This document shows, in pieces, positions 44,940-54,086 of a stretch of DNA of 64,000 nucleotides. The notes beneath the pieces are model-generated. The model was not told where the DNA came from. It was given only the letters and a program-made list of their open reading frames with translations, and did no database searches. Positions within the stretch are counted from its first letter, which is position 1. Each line of letters opens with the position of its first letter. Location of the stretch: NCBI RefSeq assembly GCF_007005445.1, contig NZ_CP041387.1, positions 1,550,001 through 1,614,000 on the forward strand, in the 5' to 3' direction. This DNA is from Rhodopseudomonas palustris (GTDB taxonomy: Bacteria; Pseudomonadota; Alphaproteobacteria; Rhizobiales; Xanthobacteraceae). A program made the translations under genes and the position numbers.

Positions 44940-45461
44940 ATGCGCTACGATGGGGATGTCATGTCGTCTGCGACGGATCTGCTCAACATTTACGGATCGG
45001 AGCAGGGCCAGCTCAAGCGGATGGTTCGGCGCATCACCGGCAATGCACATACGGCGGAGGACGTCGTCCACGAGACGTTCATCAAGCTGATGAATCGAAA
45101 GGTGGGCGAGCGTGACGTCGGTCTCGTCGTCACCACGGCCCGCAATCTCGCCTGCGATGTGCTGCGCGCGGAGCGGGTGCGGGCGTCCTACGCCAACAAC
45201 GTGTCGAGCGAGCAACTGCAGACCGGCGTCGTCGATCCCGAGGACGCGGTGGCGAGCCGGATGGATCTCGACGCGCTGTTTCGCGCGCTCGAGACGCTGC
45301 CTCGCCGCACCCAGCGCATCTTTCTTCTCAGCAAGGTCGACGGGATGACCTATCCGCAGATCGCCCGCAGTCTGAAGATTTCGGTCTCGACAGTGGAGAA
45401 GGAAATGATCTCCGCCCTCGAATTCTGCCGGACCTGGCGACAACGCCGCGAGAGAAACTAA
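44940..45461 (+). CDS. ECF sigma factor, FecI family
   Basis: A sigma factor of about 173 residues. Region 2 is QGQLKRMVRRITGNAHTAEDVVHETFIKLMNRKVG...TTARNLACDVLRAERVR. Region 4 is LDALFRALETLPRRTQRIFLLSKVDGMTYPQIARSLKISVSTVEKEMISALEFCR. It matches FecI-type ECF factors that drive siderophore receptor genes when released by FecR. It diverges from asbA, and its likely FecR partner and STN receptor are about 11 kb to the left. The start is uncertain: ATG 44940 has GGGG 8 bases upstream; ATG 44961 gives 166 residues. Confidence 0.9.
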   Translation: MRYDGDVMSSATDLLNIYGSEQGQLKRMVRRITGNAHTAEDVVHETFIKLMNRKVGERDVGLVVTTARNLACDVLRAERVRASYANNVSSEQLQTGVVDPEDAVASRMDLDALFRALETLPRRTQRIFLLSKVDGMTYPQIARSLKISVSTVEKEMISALEFCRTWRQRRERN

Positions 45462-45639
45462 CCGCGGGAACGGATCGTCCTCTGTTTCTTCGACCGAGGC
45501 GCTCGTTGCCCTCGAGGACGAGTGATCGGTCCGTGCGTCCCGGATCGGCCGATCCGGATGCCGTTGCCTAGCGACCTCCACCAAACTTCTACCAATCCTC
45601 GCCCTGTCAGAACGCCGCGTGCCGGCAGCGCGCGTGGCG

Positions 45640-45978
45640 TCAGGCGGTTTCGAGCGGACCGTGGTCGTCGCAATGGTCGCCGTGCGGGTGATGCAGGTGA
45701 CCGTCGACCAGATAGTCGACGTGGTCGCCATGCGGCACCGCCTCGTGTCCGCAGCCGGGGCCGTGGGTGTGCGTGCATTTGGTCTCGGGCGTGCACTTCA
45801 CCGGATTGGTCTCGGTGACGCCGATGACGTGCTCGTCGACGTGGTCGCCATGCATGTGATGCAGATGGCCATCGTGCAGGTAGTCGACGTGGCCGTCGTG
45901 CTTGACGGCGGTGTGTCCGCAGTTCGGACCGTGCTGATGATCGTGGTTGGCGTGGTGGGGGTGATCGCAACTGGCCAT
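45640..45978 (-). CDS. histidine-rich metal-binding protein with internal duplication
   Basis: A 112-residue protein with 27 histidines. Residues about 16-50 and 72-106 are two copies of one unit (HGPxCGH-x-AV-x-H-x2-HVDYLxDGHLHHxHGDHxDxH). Each has a single Cys in the HGPxCGH segment; the linker adds KCTPETKC. It has no signal peptide and should be cytoplasmic. Composition suggests storage or buffering of Zn, Ni, Co or Cu. GGAAGGA lies 7 bases before the ATG. It begins 14 bases after an ArsR-type regulator gene, so metal control by that regulator is likely. Confidence 0.8.
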   Translation of the reverse strand: MASCDHPHHANHDHQHGPNCGHTAVKHDGHVDYLHDGHLHHMHGDHVDEHVIGVTETNPVKCTPETKCTHTHGPGCGHEAVPHGDHVDYLVDGHLHHPHGDHCDDHGPLETA

Positions 45979-45992
45979 GGGCGCATCCTTCC

Positions 45993-46424
45993 TCAGTGAG
46001 CGTGGGCGTGGGGGGAGTTGGGTTCGGCAGCGTGTGCGACGGCGCCGCGGATCATCTGAAGGACGTGATCGTCAGCGATCGAATAGAACACGTGCTTGGC
46101 CTGACGCCGCCGTTTGACCAGCCGTGCCGCATAGAGCGACTTGAGGCGGGCGGAGACGGTCGTCAGTTGCTCCTGGGCGAGCTCCGCGAGTTCGGACACG
46201 CAGATCTCCTGCTCGGACAGCCGGATCATCAAGCGAAGCCGCTCCGGATCGCCGAGCGCCTGGAACATCGCCGCGGCGCTTCGAATCTGCGGTTCGGGGG
46301 GAAGACACGGAAGCCGGCGAGGCGGGTGCTCATGCCGGTCGGTCGCCCGCTTGCTGCTGCGCGCGGATCCGGTCGCGGCTCGCTTCGGACGTTCCGGCCG
46401 GTCACGTCGCGCGTCGGCTTTCAT
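45993..46424 (-). CDS. ArsR/SmtB family metal-responsive repressor
   Basis: A 143-residue winged-helix repressor. After a basic, probably disordered head (about 1-45) comes FQALGDPERLRLMIRLSEQEICVSELAELAQEQLTTVSARLKSLYAARLVKRRRQAKHVFYSI, the ArsR fold. The Cys in EICVSELA corresponds to the metal box of ArsR/CadC-type repressors, and the C terminus ends in a His-rich SPHAHAH. It precedes the histidine-rich gene by 14 bases. A 20-base perfect inverted repeat ends 2 bases before its ATG, so it almost certainly autoregulates. Confidence 0.88.
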   Translation of the reverse strand: MKADARRDRPERPKRAATGSARSSKRATDRHEHPPRRLPCLPPEPQIRSAAAMFQALGDPERLRLMIRLSEQEICVSELAELAQEQLTTVSARLKSLYAARLVKRRRQAKHVFYSIADDHVLQMIRGAVAHAAEPNSPHAHAH

Positions 46425-46426
46425 TT

Positions 46427-46470
46427 CCCTAATCTCTCAATCCATCGATTGATGGATTGAGAGATTAGGG
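46427..46470. promoter_or_regulatory. 20-base perfect inverted repeat, candidate ArsR operator
   Basis: Left arm 46427-46446 and right arm 46451-46470 are exact complements around a GATT loop. The arms read CCCTAATCTCTCAATCCATC. It sits directly before the ArsR start codon, so a bound repressor would block transcription or initiation. The RNA would also form a long hairpin covering the AGGGA ribosome site. Confidence 0.8.
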
Positions 46471-46651
46471 CGGTCCCAGGTCGGTGTCAACGCGCCAGCG
46501 CGGACCCTGCGGGATTCCGGACGACCGATCGAGGCTGCCGACCGGGGCTGCCGGCCGGGGCGGGCGGCGACGCTGCGTTCTGTGCGCACCCTCAGTCTTC
46601 CCGACGCGACAGCGGGGCCGCGCCCGCGGTGTGCGGAAGGGAACGGGGGGC

Positions 46652-47119
46652 TCAGCGTCCGACCGGGAACGGCCGTCCATCGATGATGGCCTCCATCGAG
46701 AAATACGATGTGACGGTCTCCAGCTCGGTCTTGTTGATGATGGTCTGGTACACCTTGTCGTAGTTGTTCATGTCGCGTGCCGCGATCTTCAGCATGTAAT
46801 CGAAATCGCCGCTGATCCGGTAGAACGCGACCACTTCCGGAATCGATTCAATCTGCGCGCGAAACCGCCGGAGCCATTCTGCGGAATGCCGCCGCGTGCG
46901 GACCATCACGAAGACCGTCATCGGAACGCCGGCCGCCTCCTGAGAGACCCGTGCACCATAGCCGGTGATGGCGCCGCTCGCCTCCAGGGCCTTCAGACGT
47001 CGCCACAGGGCATTCTGCGACAGGCCGACCTCGTCCGCCAGTTCGCGCTGTGAGCGCGAACAATCGACCTGGAGCGCGGCCAGAATACGGAGGTTAATTT
47101 GATCCAATTTGGACGTCAT
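46652..47119 (-). CDS. Lrp/AsnC family transcriptional regulator
   Basis: A 155-residue Lrp/AsnC regulator. The N-terminal HTH is KLDQINLRILAALQVDCSRSQRELADEVGLSQNALWRRLKALEASGAITGYGARV. The RAM effector domain follows (MTVFVMVRTRR...IPEVVAFYRISGDFDYMLKIAARDMNNYDKVYQTIINK). Members sense amino acids. It diverges from the cysteine synthase-like gene that starts a catabolic operon and is the natural candidate to control it. Confidence 0.92.
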   Translation of the reverse strand: MTSKLDQINLRILAALQVDCSRSQRELADEVGLSQNALWRRLKALEASGAITGYGARVSQEAAGVPMTVFVMVRTRRHSAEWLRRFRAQIESIPEVVAFYRISGDFDYMLKIAARDMNNYDKVYQTIINKTELETVTSYFSMEAIIDGRPFPVGR

Positions 47120-47130
47120 TATTCGTTCAA

Positions 47131-47158
47131 ACCTCCCAAAAATTCGACCATGGGAGGT
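47131..47158. promoter_or_regulatory. inverted repeat in Lrp/operon divergent gap
   Basis: ACCTCCCA (47131-47138) and TGGGAGGT (47151-47158) are exact 8-base arms 12 bases apart, lying 12 bases upstream of the Lrp-type start codon. It is a good autoregulatory operator candidate. The next 200 bases to the operon are AT-rich near 47155-47225 and hold no gene. Confidence 0.5.
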
Positions 47159-47361
47159 AAAATATGTGAAGTTTTCTGCCTTCGCAATGATAACAATTCG
47201 CATCAATACGAACACTGAAATCTGACAAGCAGTGTGCCTGTCCCGGGTGAGCGAGGTGAAAGCGTTCCGGCCGTGATCGCGATCCCGCAGATGCGGGGCG
47301 CGGTGTCGGCAGACGCGTTCGCCAGATCGCAGCCCCAGGCGCACGCGAGGTGCGGCACGTG

Positions 47362-48537
47362 ATGACGAGGTTTGAAGTTGCGCGGGTGCAGAGTCCTTCC
47401 ACGACGCCCGGCAGTATCGCCGGTCTGTTCGGCGGCGAAGCGGCCGAGCGGGAGTGGGTTCGAAACGCCGTTGCGGTGCTCGAAGGGGAGGCCCGTCGTT
47501 CGGTCGATACGCATCTGTACCGGCTGAGATTTCCAGGACTGAAAGGGATCGACGTCTATCTCAAGGACGAAAGCACGCACCCGACCGGCAGCCTGAAGCA
47601 CAGGATGGGGCGATCGCTGATCATGTTCGGGCTGTGCAACGGCCTGATCGGGCCGGGCACCACGCTGGTCGAGGCGTCGTCGGGATCGACCGCCGTCTCC
47701 GAAGCTTACTTCGCCGAACTTCTCGGACTGCCGTTCGTGGCCGTCGTTCCGCGCTCGACGTCGCGACAGAAGATCATTGCGATCGAGCGCTTCGGCGGAC
47801 GTTGCCACTTCGTCGACGAGTCCTCCGAAGTCTACGCCGCGGCACAGCGGATCGCGGCCGAAATCGGCGGCCACTATCTCGATCAATTCACCTATGCCGA
47901 GCGGGCGATCGACTGGCGTGCCGGCAACATCGCCGAGAGCATCTTCAAGCAGATGGCCGGCGAGCGTCATCCGGTGCCGGAGTGGATCGTCATGAGCACC
48001 GGAACCGGCGGGACGTCGGCGACGATCGGGCGCTACATCCGCCACACCAGGCACGAGACCCGGCTGTGCGGAGTGGACGTCGAGAACTCGTGCTTCTTCG
48101 AAGCGTACAAATCGCACAGTCGGTCGCCGAACTGTGTGCGCGGATCGCGCATCGAAGGAATCGGGCGACCGCGGGTGGAGCCGTCCTTCGTTCCGACGGT
48201 GATCGACCAGATGATCAGGGTTCCAGATGCGGCGTCGATCGCCGCTGCGCGGGTTCTGACCTCGCGGCTGGCTCATCGGGTCGGCGGCTCGACCGGCACG
48301 AACTTCATCGGGCTGTGCTGGTGCGCGGCCGAGATGCTTCGCGACGGCCGCGCCGGATCTCTGGTGACGATCATCTGCGACGACGGCGAACGCTATTCGG
48401 ATACGTACTACGACGACGCGTGGTTGCAGCGGCAGGACATTGTAATCGCGCCGCACGTCGAGGCGATCGAGCGATTTCTCGACACCGGCATGTTCGAGAT
48501 GCCCGAAAGTGGCGCGGGGTTTGAATGTGCAAATTGA
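47362..48537 (+). CDS. PLP-dependent cysteine synthase/desulfhydrase-family enzyme (Cds1-like)
   Basis: A 391-residue fold-type II PLP enzyme. The PLP Lys is about 79 in [14 protein letters not shown], the substrate loop is [19 protein letters not shown] and the phosphate loop is [15 protein letters not shown]. The sequence around the Lys is that of cysteine desulfhydrase/Cds1-type relatives of CysK/CBS, not of OAS sulfhydrylases. It could cleave cysteine or an S-substituted cysteine by beta-elimination; this is inference. Possible starts are GTG 47350, GTG 47359 or ATG 47362; none has a strong ribosome site. It heads the operon opposite the Lrp-type regulator. Confidence 0.85.
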   Translation: MTRFEVARVQSPSTTPGSIAGLFGGEAAEREWVRNAVAVLEGEARRSVDTHLYRLRFPGLKGIDVYLKDESTHPTGSLKHRMGRSLIMFGLCNGLIGPGTTLVEASSGSTAVSEAYFAELLGLPFVAVVPRSTSRQKIIAIERFGGRCHFVDESSEVYAAAQRIAAEIGGHYLDQFTYAERAIDWRAGNIAESIFKQMAGERHPVPEWIVMSTGTGGTSATIGRYIRHTRHETRLCGVDVENSCFFEAYKSHSRSPNCVRGSRIEGIGRPRVEPSFVPTVIDQMIRVPDAASIAAARVLTSRLAHRVGGSTGTNFIGLCWCAAEMLRDGRAGSLVTIICDDGERYSDTYYDDAWLQRQDIVIAPHVEAIERFLDTGMFEMPESGAGFECAN

Positions 48538-48615
48538 CGCATCGCGTGCATCGGTGCGGCGGATGTGACCACAGGTAGTAACAGGCGGCGAACTCGCAGA
48601 CCTCAGGATTTGTCA

Positions 48616-49785
48616 ATGCCCGTAGAAAATTGGACGTCTCGCTATCTCGACGAGTTGAAGGAGTTCCGGCACGACCTGCATCGCAATCCCGAACTGCTGT
48701 ACGACGTGCATCGAACCGCCCAGCGCGTCGCGCAGCGATTGCGTGAGGCCGGTGTCGACGAAGTACACGAGGGCATCGGCGGGACCGGCGTGGTCGGCAT
48801 TGTTCACGGTCGGTCGCGCGCTTCGGGCCGTATGATCGGCCTGCGTGCCGATATGGACGCGCTGCCTATTATTGAGGCGACTGGCGCGGAATGGGCCTCG
48901 CAGATTCCCGGCAAGATGCATGCGTGCGGTCACGACGGTCACACCACCATGTTGCTCGGCGCGGCGCTCGGTCTGGTTGAAAGCCGCGCGTTCGACGGAA
49001 CTGTCGCGTTGATTTTTCAGCCGGCGGAAGAAGGCGGTGCCGGCGCCAAGGCGATGCTGGACGACGGACTTCTGAGCCGATTTCCGATCCAGGAATTCTA
49101 CGGGATGCACAATCGCCCGGGCTTTCCGCTCGGCAGTTTCGCCACCGGCGCGGGGCCGCAGATGGGCTCGGTCGACGAGATCATCATCACCATCGAAGGG
49201 CGCGGCGGTCACGCGGCACAGCCGCACGCGACGATCGATCCGGTCGTGGTGGCCGCTTCGCTGATCCAGGCCAGCCAGTCGATCGTCGCGCGCAACATCG
49301 ATCCGTTGAAATCCGCAGTGGTCTCGATCACCCAGATGGCGGCAGGTGACGCCTTCAACGTCATTCCGCAGGTCGTCACACTGCGAGGTACGGTTCGCAC
49401 GCTGGACGAGGCGACGCGTGACGCCGTCGAAGCACGGCTGCGCGATCTGACCGAAAGCGTTTCCAGGGGATTCGGCGCGACCGGGACGCTGTCCTATCTC
49501 CGCCACTACCCGGTGATGTGTAACGCCGAGATCGGCGTCGAGCGCGCGGTCGCCGCGGCGAGTACGGTCGCGGGCGAAGCTCACGTCACCGGCGACCTGT
49601 CGCCGACCCTGGGCGGCGAAGATTTCGCCTTCATGCTGAACGAGCGCCCCGGTGCGATGATCATGATCGGCAACGGCGACAGCGCTCCGCTGCATCATCC
49701 CAAGTTCGATTTCAACGACGAAGCGATTCCGTGGGGCTGTTCGTACTGGACCACACTGGTTCGACAGCGGATGCCGCTCGCATGA
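48616..49785 (+). CDS. M20 family amidohydrolase (hippurate/N-acyl amino acid hydrolase type)
   Basis: A 389-residue M20D peptidase-like amidohydrolase. Metal residues are visible in RADMDALP, MHACGHDGHT (Cys104, His106) and FQPAEEGGAGAKAM (Glu138-139). The dimer domain has IEGRGGHAAQPH, and a last ligand is in SPTLGGEDFAFMLNE. The class removes acyl groups from amino acids (hippurate, acetyl-cysteine and similar). AGGA lies 7 bases before the ATG. Following the PLP enzyme, it may free the amine before cleavage. Confidence 0.9.
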   Translation: MPVENWTSRYLDELKEFRHDLHRNPELLYDVHRTAQRVAQRLREAGVDEVHEGIGGTGVVGIVHGRSRASGRMIGLRADMDALPIIEATGAEWASQIPGKMHACGHDGHTTMLLGAALGLVESRAFDGTVALIFQPAEEGGAGAKAMLDDGLLSRFPIQEFYGMHNRPGFPLGSFATGAGPQMGSVDEIIITIEGRGGHAAQPHATIDPVVVAASLIQASQSIVARNIDPLKSAVVSITQMAAGDAFNVIPQVVTLRGTVRTLDEATRDAVEARLRDLTESVSRGFGATGTLSYLRHYPVMCNAEIGVERAVAAASTVAGEAHVTGDLSPTLGGEDFAFMLNERPGAMIMIGNGDSAPLHHPKFDFNDEAIPWGCSYWTTLVRQRMPLA

Positions 49786-50007
49786 GCCGAGCGCGCGAGT
49801 CCCGACGAGGAACAGCATTCTGAAAATCACCGCGCACAGAGACTGAACATCTCGAAACGCGCGCAAATATGGAGACCCGCTTCGACCGTTTCTTTGCAAT
49901 ACCCGTCGACGACGTTCGGCGAGGTGCAAAGCAACAATGAAGCGGGCTCGATTGCAGCCGAACGAGAATTGCAACCCGGACGTCCAGCCAACCGACAAGG
50001 AAATGGA

Positions 50008-50874
50008 ATGCCTGAATCAGAGGATGGTCATCAGCGCGGCAAGCTGCCCGCTGAACTGGATCATGTCATCGTGCTCGTCCACGGAGACCTCGATGCCGCA
50101 GCCGCGGCGTACCAGTCGCTCGGATTTCAATTGACGCCGCGCGGTCACCATTCGCTGGGCTCCTCGAACAATCTGGCGATCTTCAAGAACAACTACCTCG
50201 AGCTGTTGGGCTACGAGGCCGGCAAGAAGCAGCAACGGCCCGAGCAATGGCACGACCCCAAAGGGCTGTCGGGCATCGTCTGGCGCTGCCCTGATCCGGC
50301 GCGAGCGCAGCTCAACGTCGAGCAGGCCGGAGTGAAGGCGGAGCAACCGCTCGACTTCGTTCGGCCGGTCGAGACAGGGGATGGCGTCTTCGATGCGGCG
50401 TTCACAGTTCTGCATCTGCCCAGAGAGGGGTTCGACTACGGTCGCACGTTCTTCTGCCACCACAAGACGCCGGAGCTGGTGTATCGCCCGGAATGGCAGG
50501 TGCACGCGAACGGCGTGGAGAATATCAGCGAATTCGTGTTCTGCGGTGATGATCCGCGCGGTGCCCTCGATCTGTTCGAGCGGATGTTCGGTCCGGGCCT
50601 GCTGAAGGAAATCCCCGGCGGCTTCGGTTTCGATGCCGCCGAGGCGCGGGTCGTCGCACTCGACCGGCAGGCGGCGTCCGAGCGCTACGGCGCGGATGCG
50701 CCGCTGCCGGAGGCCGGCAAGACCCAAATGATCGGTCTCGTCTTCAAGACCAAATCGCTGGCGCAGGCTGAAGCCGCGCTGAATTCCTCCGGCGTGGCGT
50801 TTGGCACGGCCGGCGACGGGCTTCGCGTCGGTCCGGCGCACGCCTTCGGAGTGGTCATCGAGTTTTCGGAATAG
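50008..50874 (+). CDS. VOC/glyoxalase-like domain protein
   Basis: A 288-residue protein of the VOC (PF13468-like) type. It starts with LPAELDHVIVLVHGDLDAAAAAYQSLGFQLTPRGHHSLGSSNNLAIFKNNYLELLGY and has a second half with ISEFVFCGDDPRGALDLFERMFG. Two-domain VOC proteins include dioxygenases and lyases but this subfamily is unassigned. Possible metal ligands are the His in AELDHVIV and Glu in NYLELLG. ATG 50008 has AAGG 7 bases upstream. Role in the operon unknown. Confidence 0.85.
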   Translation: MPESEDGHQRGKLPAELDHVIVLVHGDLDAAAAAYQSLGFQLTPRGHHSLGSSNNLAIFKNNYLELLGYEAGKKQQRPEQWHDPKGLSGIVWRCPDPARAQLNVEQAGVKAEQPLDFVRPVETGDGVFDAAFTVLHLPREGFDYGRTFFCHHKTPELVYRPEWQVHANGVENISEFVFCGDDPRGALDLFERMFGPGLLKEIPGGFGFDAAEARVVALDRQAASERYGADAPLPEAGKTQMIGLVFKTKSLAQAEAALNSSGVAFGTAGDGLRVGPAHAFGVVIEFSE

Positions 50875-50938
50875 TCCGGCTCCAGCCGATCGCTCGCGTG
50901 ATCGGCGGGCAGGGTCAAAAATCACAAGGGAGAAGTCA

Positions 50939-51952
50939 ATGCGTGCAGTGCTGCTTCATGAACACGGCGGTCTCGACAAGATGAGCTATGTCGAGGATTT
51001 CGTCGATCCTGTGCCGGGCGAGGGTGACGTGCTCGTCAAGGTCAAGGCGACGTCCTACAACTATCACGACATCTTCACGCGTCGTGGCATGCCGGGAATT
51101 CGCATCCCGATGCCGATCATCATGGGAATCGATATCGCCGGCGAAGTGGCGGCGTGCGGGCCCGGAGTCGAGGGCTGGAAGGTCGGCGATCGTGTGCTGA
51201 TCGACCCGATCAATCGCGTCGAAGGCGGGCTGATGGGCGAGACCCGGCACGGCGGACTCGCCGAATATTGCGTCACGCGTGCTCACCAGTTGATCGCGCT
51301 GCCCGACGACATCTCGTTCGAGCAGGCGGCGAGCCTGCCGGTGGCTTACGGCACCGCGCTGCGCATGATGACCACGATCGGCAAGGTGTCGGCCGGCGAG
51401 AAGGTGCTGATCCTCGGCGCCTCGGGCGGCGTCGGCATCTGCTGCGTGCAACTCGCCAAAGCCGCGGGCGCCTATGTGATCGCCTGCGCCGGATCTGCCG
51501 AAAAGGGGCAGCGGCTCACCGAGATCGGCGCCGATGAGGTCATCCTCTACAACGAAGTGGATTTCATGAAGGAATGCCGCGCCCGCCACGGCAAGCCGCG
51601 CGCAGGCAAGGCTGCGGTCGGTTCAGGCGTCGACATGGTGGTCAACTTCACCGGCGGCGACACCTGGGTGCCCTCGCTGAAGTGCCTGCGCAAGGGCGGG
51701 CGGCTCGTCACCTGCGGTGCCACCGCCGGCTTCGATCCGACCGAAGATATCCGTTTCATCTGGACGTTCGAACTGCAGATCTTCGGTTCGAACGGCTGGG
51801 AGCGCGAAGACATCCTGAAGCTGTTCGACCTGATCCGCGCCGGCAAGATGAAGGCCGTGATCGACCGCACCTTCTCGCTGCAGAACGCCATCGAGGCGAT
51901 GGGCGTGCTCGAAGACCGCAAGGTTCTCGGCAAGCTCGTGGTGACTCCATGA
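50939..51952 (+). CDS. MDR-type zinc-independent oxidoreductase (quinone reductase-like)
   Basis: A 337-residue medium-chain dehydrogenase/reductase. The nucleotide site is ILGASGGVGICCVQLAKAAGAYVIACAG. The GroES-like half (SYNYHDIFTRRGMPG..PIIMGIDIAGEVAACGPGVEGWKVGDRVL) lacks the catalytic zinc Cys and the four structural cysteines, so it is more like quinone reductase or enoyl reductase than alcohol dehydrogenase. AAGGGAGA precedes the ATG. The stop overlaps the thioesterase start (ATGA). Confidence 0.9.
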   Translation: MRAVLLHEHGGLDKMSYVEDFVDPVPGEGDVLVKVKATSYNYHDIFTRRGMPGIRIPMPIIMGIDIAGEVAACGPGVEGWKVGDRVLIDPINRVEGGLMGETRHGGLAEYCVTRAHQLIALPDDISFEQAASLPVAYGTALRMMTTIGKVSAGEKVLILGASGGVGICCVQLAKAAGAYVIACAGSAEKGQRLTEIGADEVILYNEVDFMKECRARHGKPRAGKAAVGSGVDMVVNFTGGDTWVPSLKCLRKGGRLVTCGATAGFDPTEDIRFIWTFELQIFGSNGWEREDILKLFDLIRAGKMKAVIDRTFSLQNAIEAMGVLEDRKVLGKLVVTP

Positions 51953-52383
51953 GCGCGTCGACGTCCAAGCAGCTCGACGTCGCCGGCCTGCAGGCGATGG
52001 CCGACAACGCGCCCTTCATCGCGTTCTGCGGCTTGCGGGTCACCGAGCTGGACCTCGAGCAGCAGGTGCTGACGATGCACGCGCCGTTCCGTCCCGAATT
52101 CGAACGTGGACCGGGCACCAAGCAGTGGCACGGCGGTCCGCTCGCCTCGATCATCGACACGGTCGGCGATTTCGCCATCGCCATGCTGGTCGGCGGCGGG
52201 ATTCCGACGATCAATTTCCGGGTCGATTATCTGCGTCCTGCGGTCGACACCGGGCTGATCGCCAAGGCCACGGTGAGGCGTCTCGGCCGAACGGTCGGAG
52301 TCTCCGACGTCGATCTGTTCAACGACAAGGGCGCTCTGGTCGCGATCGGTCGTGGATCCTACGCGATCCCGGCCGGCGCCTGA
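51949..52383 (+). CDS. hotdog-fold thioesterase (PaaI-like)
   Basis: A 144-residue hotdog protein. It has HGGPLASIIDTVGDFAIAMLVGGGIPTINFRVDYLRPA, the PaaI-type core with Asp in the catalytic position. It probably hydrolyses an acyl-CoA released by the pathway. It overlaps the oxidoreductase gene by 4 bases. Confidence 0.85.
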   Translation: MSASTSKQLDVAGLQAMADNAPFIAFCGLRVTELDLEQQVLTMHAPFRPEFERGPGTKQWHGGPLASIIDTVGDFAIAMLVGGGIPTINFRVDYLRPAVDTGLIAKATVRRLGRTVGVSDVDLFNDKGALVAIGRGSYAIPAGA

Positions 52384-52458
52384 GCAAACGGCAAAATCCG
52401 CGGAGCAGCCGCTCCGCGGCCAATCGACAACCCGCATTCGTCCCAACTGGAGATTTCT

Positions 52459-54066
52459 ATGACTAGCAACATCAACAGACGAGTGTTCCTGGGCACGTCA
52501 GCCCTTGCCGCGATCGCCGCCGGTACGTCGTTTGGCTGGTCGTCGGGCGCGCAGGCGGCGCCGACGCCGAAGAAGGGCGGGGTGCTGGTCGCGACCTGGG
52601 GCGGATTCGAGCCGCAGGCGGTGTTCGTGCCCGGCGGCGGCGGCTCGAGCCCGCTGATCAGCTCGACCAAGATCCTCGAACCGCTGCTGCGGCAGAACAG
52701 CAAGGCCGAGTTCTTCCCGGTGCTGGCCACCGGCGTGAAGCCGTCGGCGGACTTCAAGTCGTACGACATCACCCTCAGGAAGGGGGTGACGTGGCACGAC
52801 GGCAAGCCGTTCACGAGCGACGACGTCGTCTTCAGCATGAACCAGTACTGGACGCAGACGATCGCCAAGGCGGCACTCAAGAACTTCTCCGGCATCGAGG
52901 CGATCGACGACGGCGTTCGGGTGAAGTTCAGCGAACCGACGCCGGAATTCTTTTTCAAGTCGGTGCTGGCGACTGCTCCGGTGATTCCGAAGCACGTCTA
53001 TGAGGGGACGGAGATCGCGACCAATCCGGCCAACAACGCGCCGGTCGGAACCGGCCCGTTCAAGTTCAAGCAGTGGGTGCGCGGCAGCCATATCGAATAC
53101 GCCGCCAACGACAAATACTGGGACGCCGGCAAGCCGTATCTGAATGGTCTGGTGATGCGCTATTGGCGCGACGCGTCGTCCCGCACCGCGGCGCTCGAGG
53201 CAGAAGAGCTTCAGCTCGGCATCTTCAATCCGATTCCGGCGCCCGATATCGACCGGCTGGCCAAGACCGGCAAGTTCGAGGCGTCGACCGACGGCTATCT
53301 CGGCGCGGCCTGGGCGTCCACGATCGAGTTCAACAGCCGCCGCGACATCGTCAAGGATCCCGCCGTTCGTCGCGCGCTGCTGACCGCGATCGACCGGGAG
53401 ACGATCGCCGACGTGGTGTATTTCGGCCGAGCCAAGCCCGGCACGTCATTCGTCAGCTCCACCAATCCGAAGTTCTACAACCCGAAGCTGCCGCGCTACG
53501 AGTTCGATCCGAAGAAGGCGGCGAAAATGCTCGACGACGCCGGCTATCCCAAGAAGGGCAAGTCGCGCTTCAAGGTGCATCTGCTTGCGGCGGGCTGGTT
53601 CGAGGAGAACGGCAAGGTCGGCCAGTTCGTGAAGCAGAACCTGGAGGATATCGGCGTCGAGGTCAATCTGACCGTGCCCGATCGCGCGACGTCGCTGAAG
53701 CAGATCTACGGCGACTACGACTACGATATCGCGCTGTCGAACTACGCCGCCCGGGTTGAGCTGGTGCCGCAGCAGACCGACTACGTCTCGACCAGCGGCA
53801 TCGTCAAGGGGGCGGCGTTCCGCAACGCCAACGGCTACTCCAACCCCGAGATCGACGCCATCGTCGCCAAGATGTCGGTCGAGACCGACGAAGCCAAGCG
53901 CAAGGAACTGGCCTTCAATTTGCAAGAGATCGTGGCACGCGATCTGCCGATCACCGTTCTGGTCGAGCTGATCTCGACCACGATGATGTCGAAGAAGGTC
54001 AAGGGCGTCGGCAATCGCGCCGACGTTTCAGCCGACAGCCTGTCGGACGTTTGGCTCGACGTTTGA
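52459..54066 (+). CDS. Opp/Dpp-type ABC transporter substrate-binding protein
   Basis: A 535-residue SBP_bac_5 family protein. The N terminus (NRRVFLGTSALAAIAAGTSFGWSSGAQA-A) is a twin-arginine-like signal of about 33 residues. Family blocks are DGKPFTSDDVVFSMNQYW, PVGTGPFKFKQWVRGSHIEYAANDKYWDAGKPYL and PAVRRALLTAIDRETI. It binds peptides or other amide-containing solutes in the periplasm and feeds the importer encoded downstream. GGAG precedes the ATG by 6 bases. Confidence 0.92.
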   Translation: MTSNINRRVFLGTSALAAIAAGTSFGWSSGAQAAPTPKKGGVLVATWGGFEPQAVFVPGGGGSSPLISSTKILEPLLRQNSKAEFFPVLATGVKPSADFKSYDITLRKGVTWHDGKPFTSDDVVFSMNQYWTQTIAKAALKNFSGIEAIDDGVRVKFSEPTPEFFFKSVLATAPVIPKHVYEGTEIATNPANNAPVGTGPFKFKQWVRGSHIEYAANDKYWDAGKPYLNGLVMRYWRDASSRTAALEAEELQLGIFNPIPAPDIDRLAKTGKFEASTDGYLGAAWASTIEFNSRRDIVKDPAVRRALLTAIDRETIADVVYFGRAKPGTSFVSSTNPKFYNPKLPRYEFDPKKAAKMLDDAGYPKKGKSRFKVHLLAAGWFEENGKVGQFVKQNLEDIGVEVNLTVPDRATSLKQIYGDYDYDIALSNYAARVELVPQQTDYVSTSGIVKGAAFRNANGYSNPEIDAIVAKMSVETDEAKRKELAFNLQEIVARDLPITVLVELISTTMMSKKVKGVGNRADVSADSLSDVWLDV

Positions 54067-54086
54067 TTGCGAGAGGAGATGAATCG

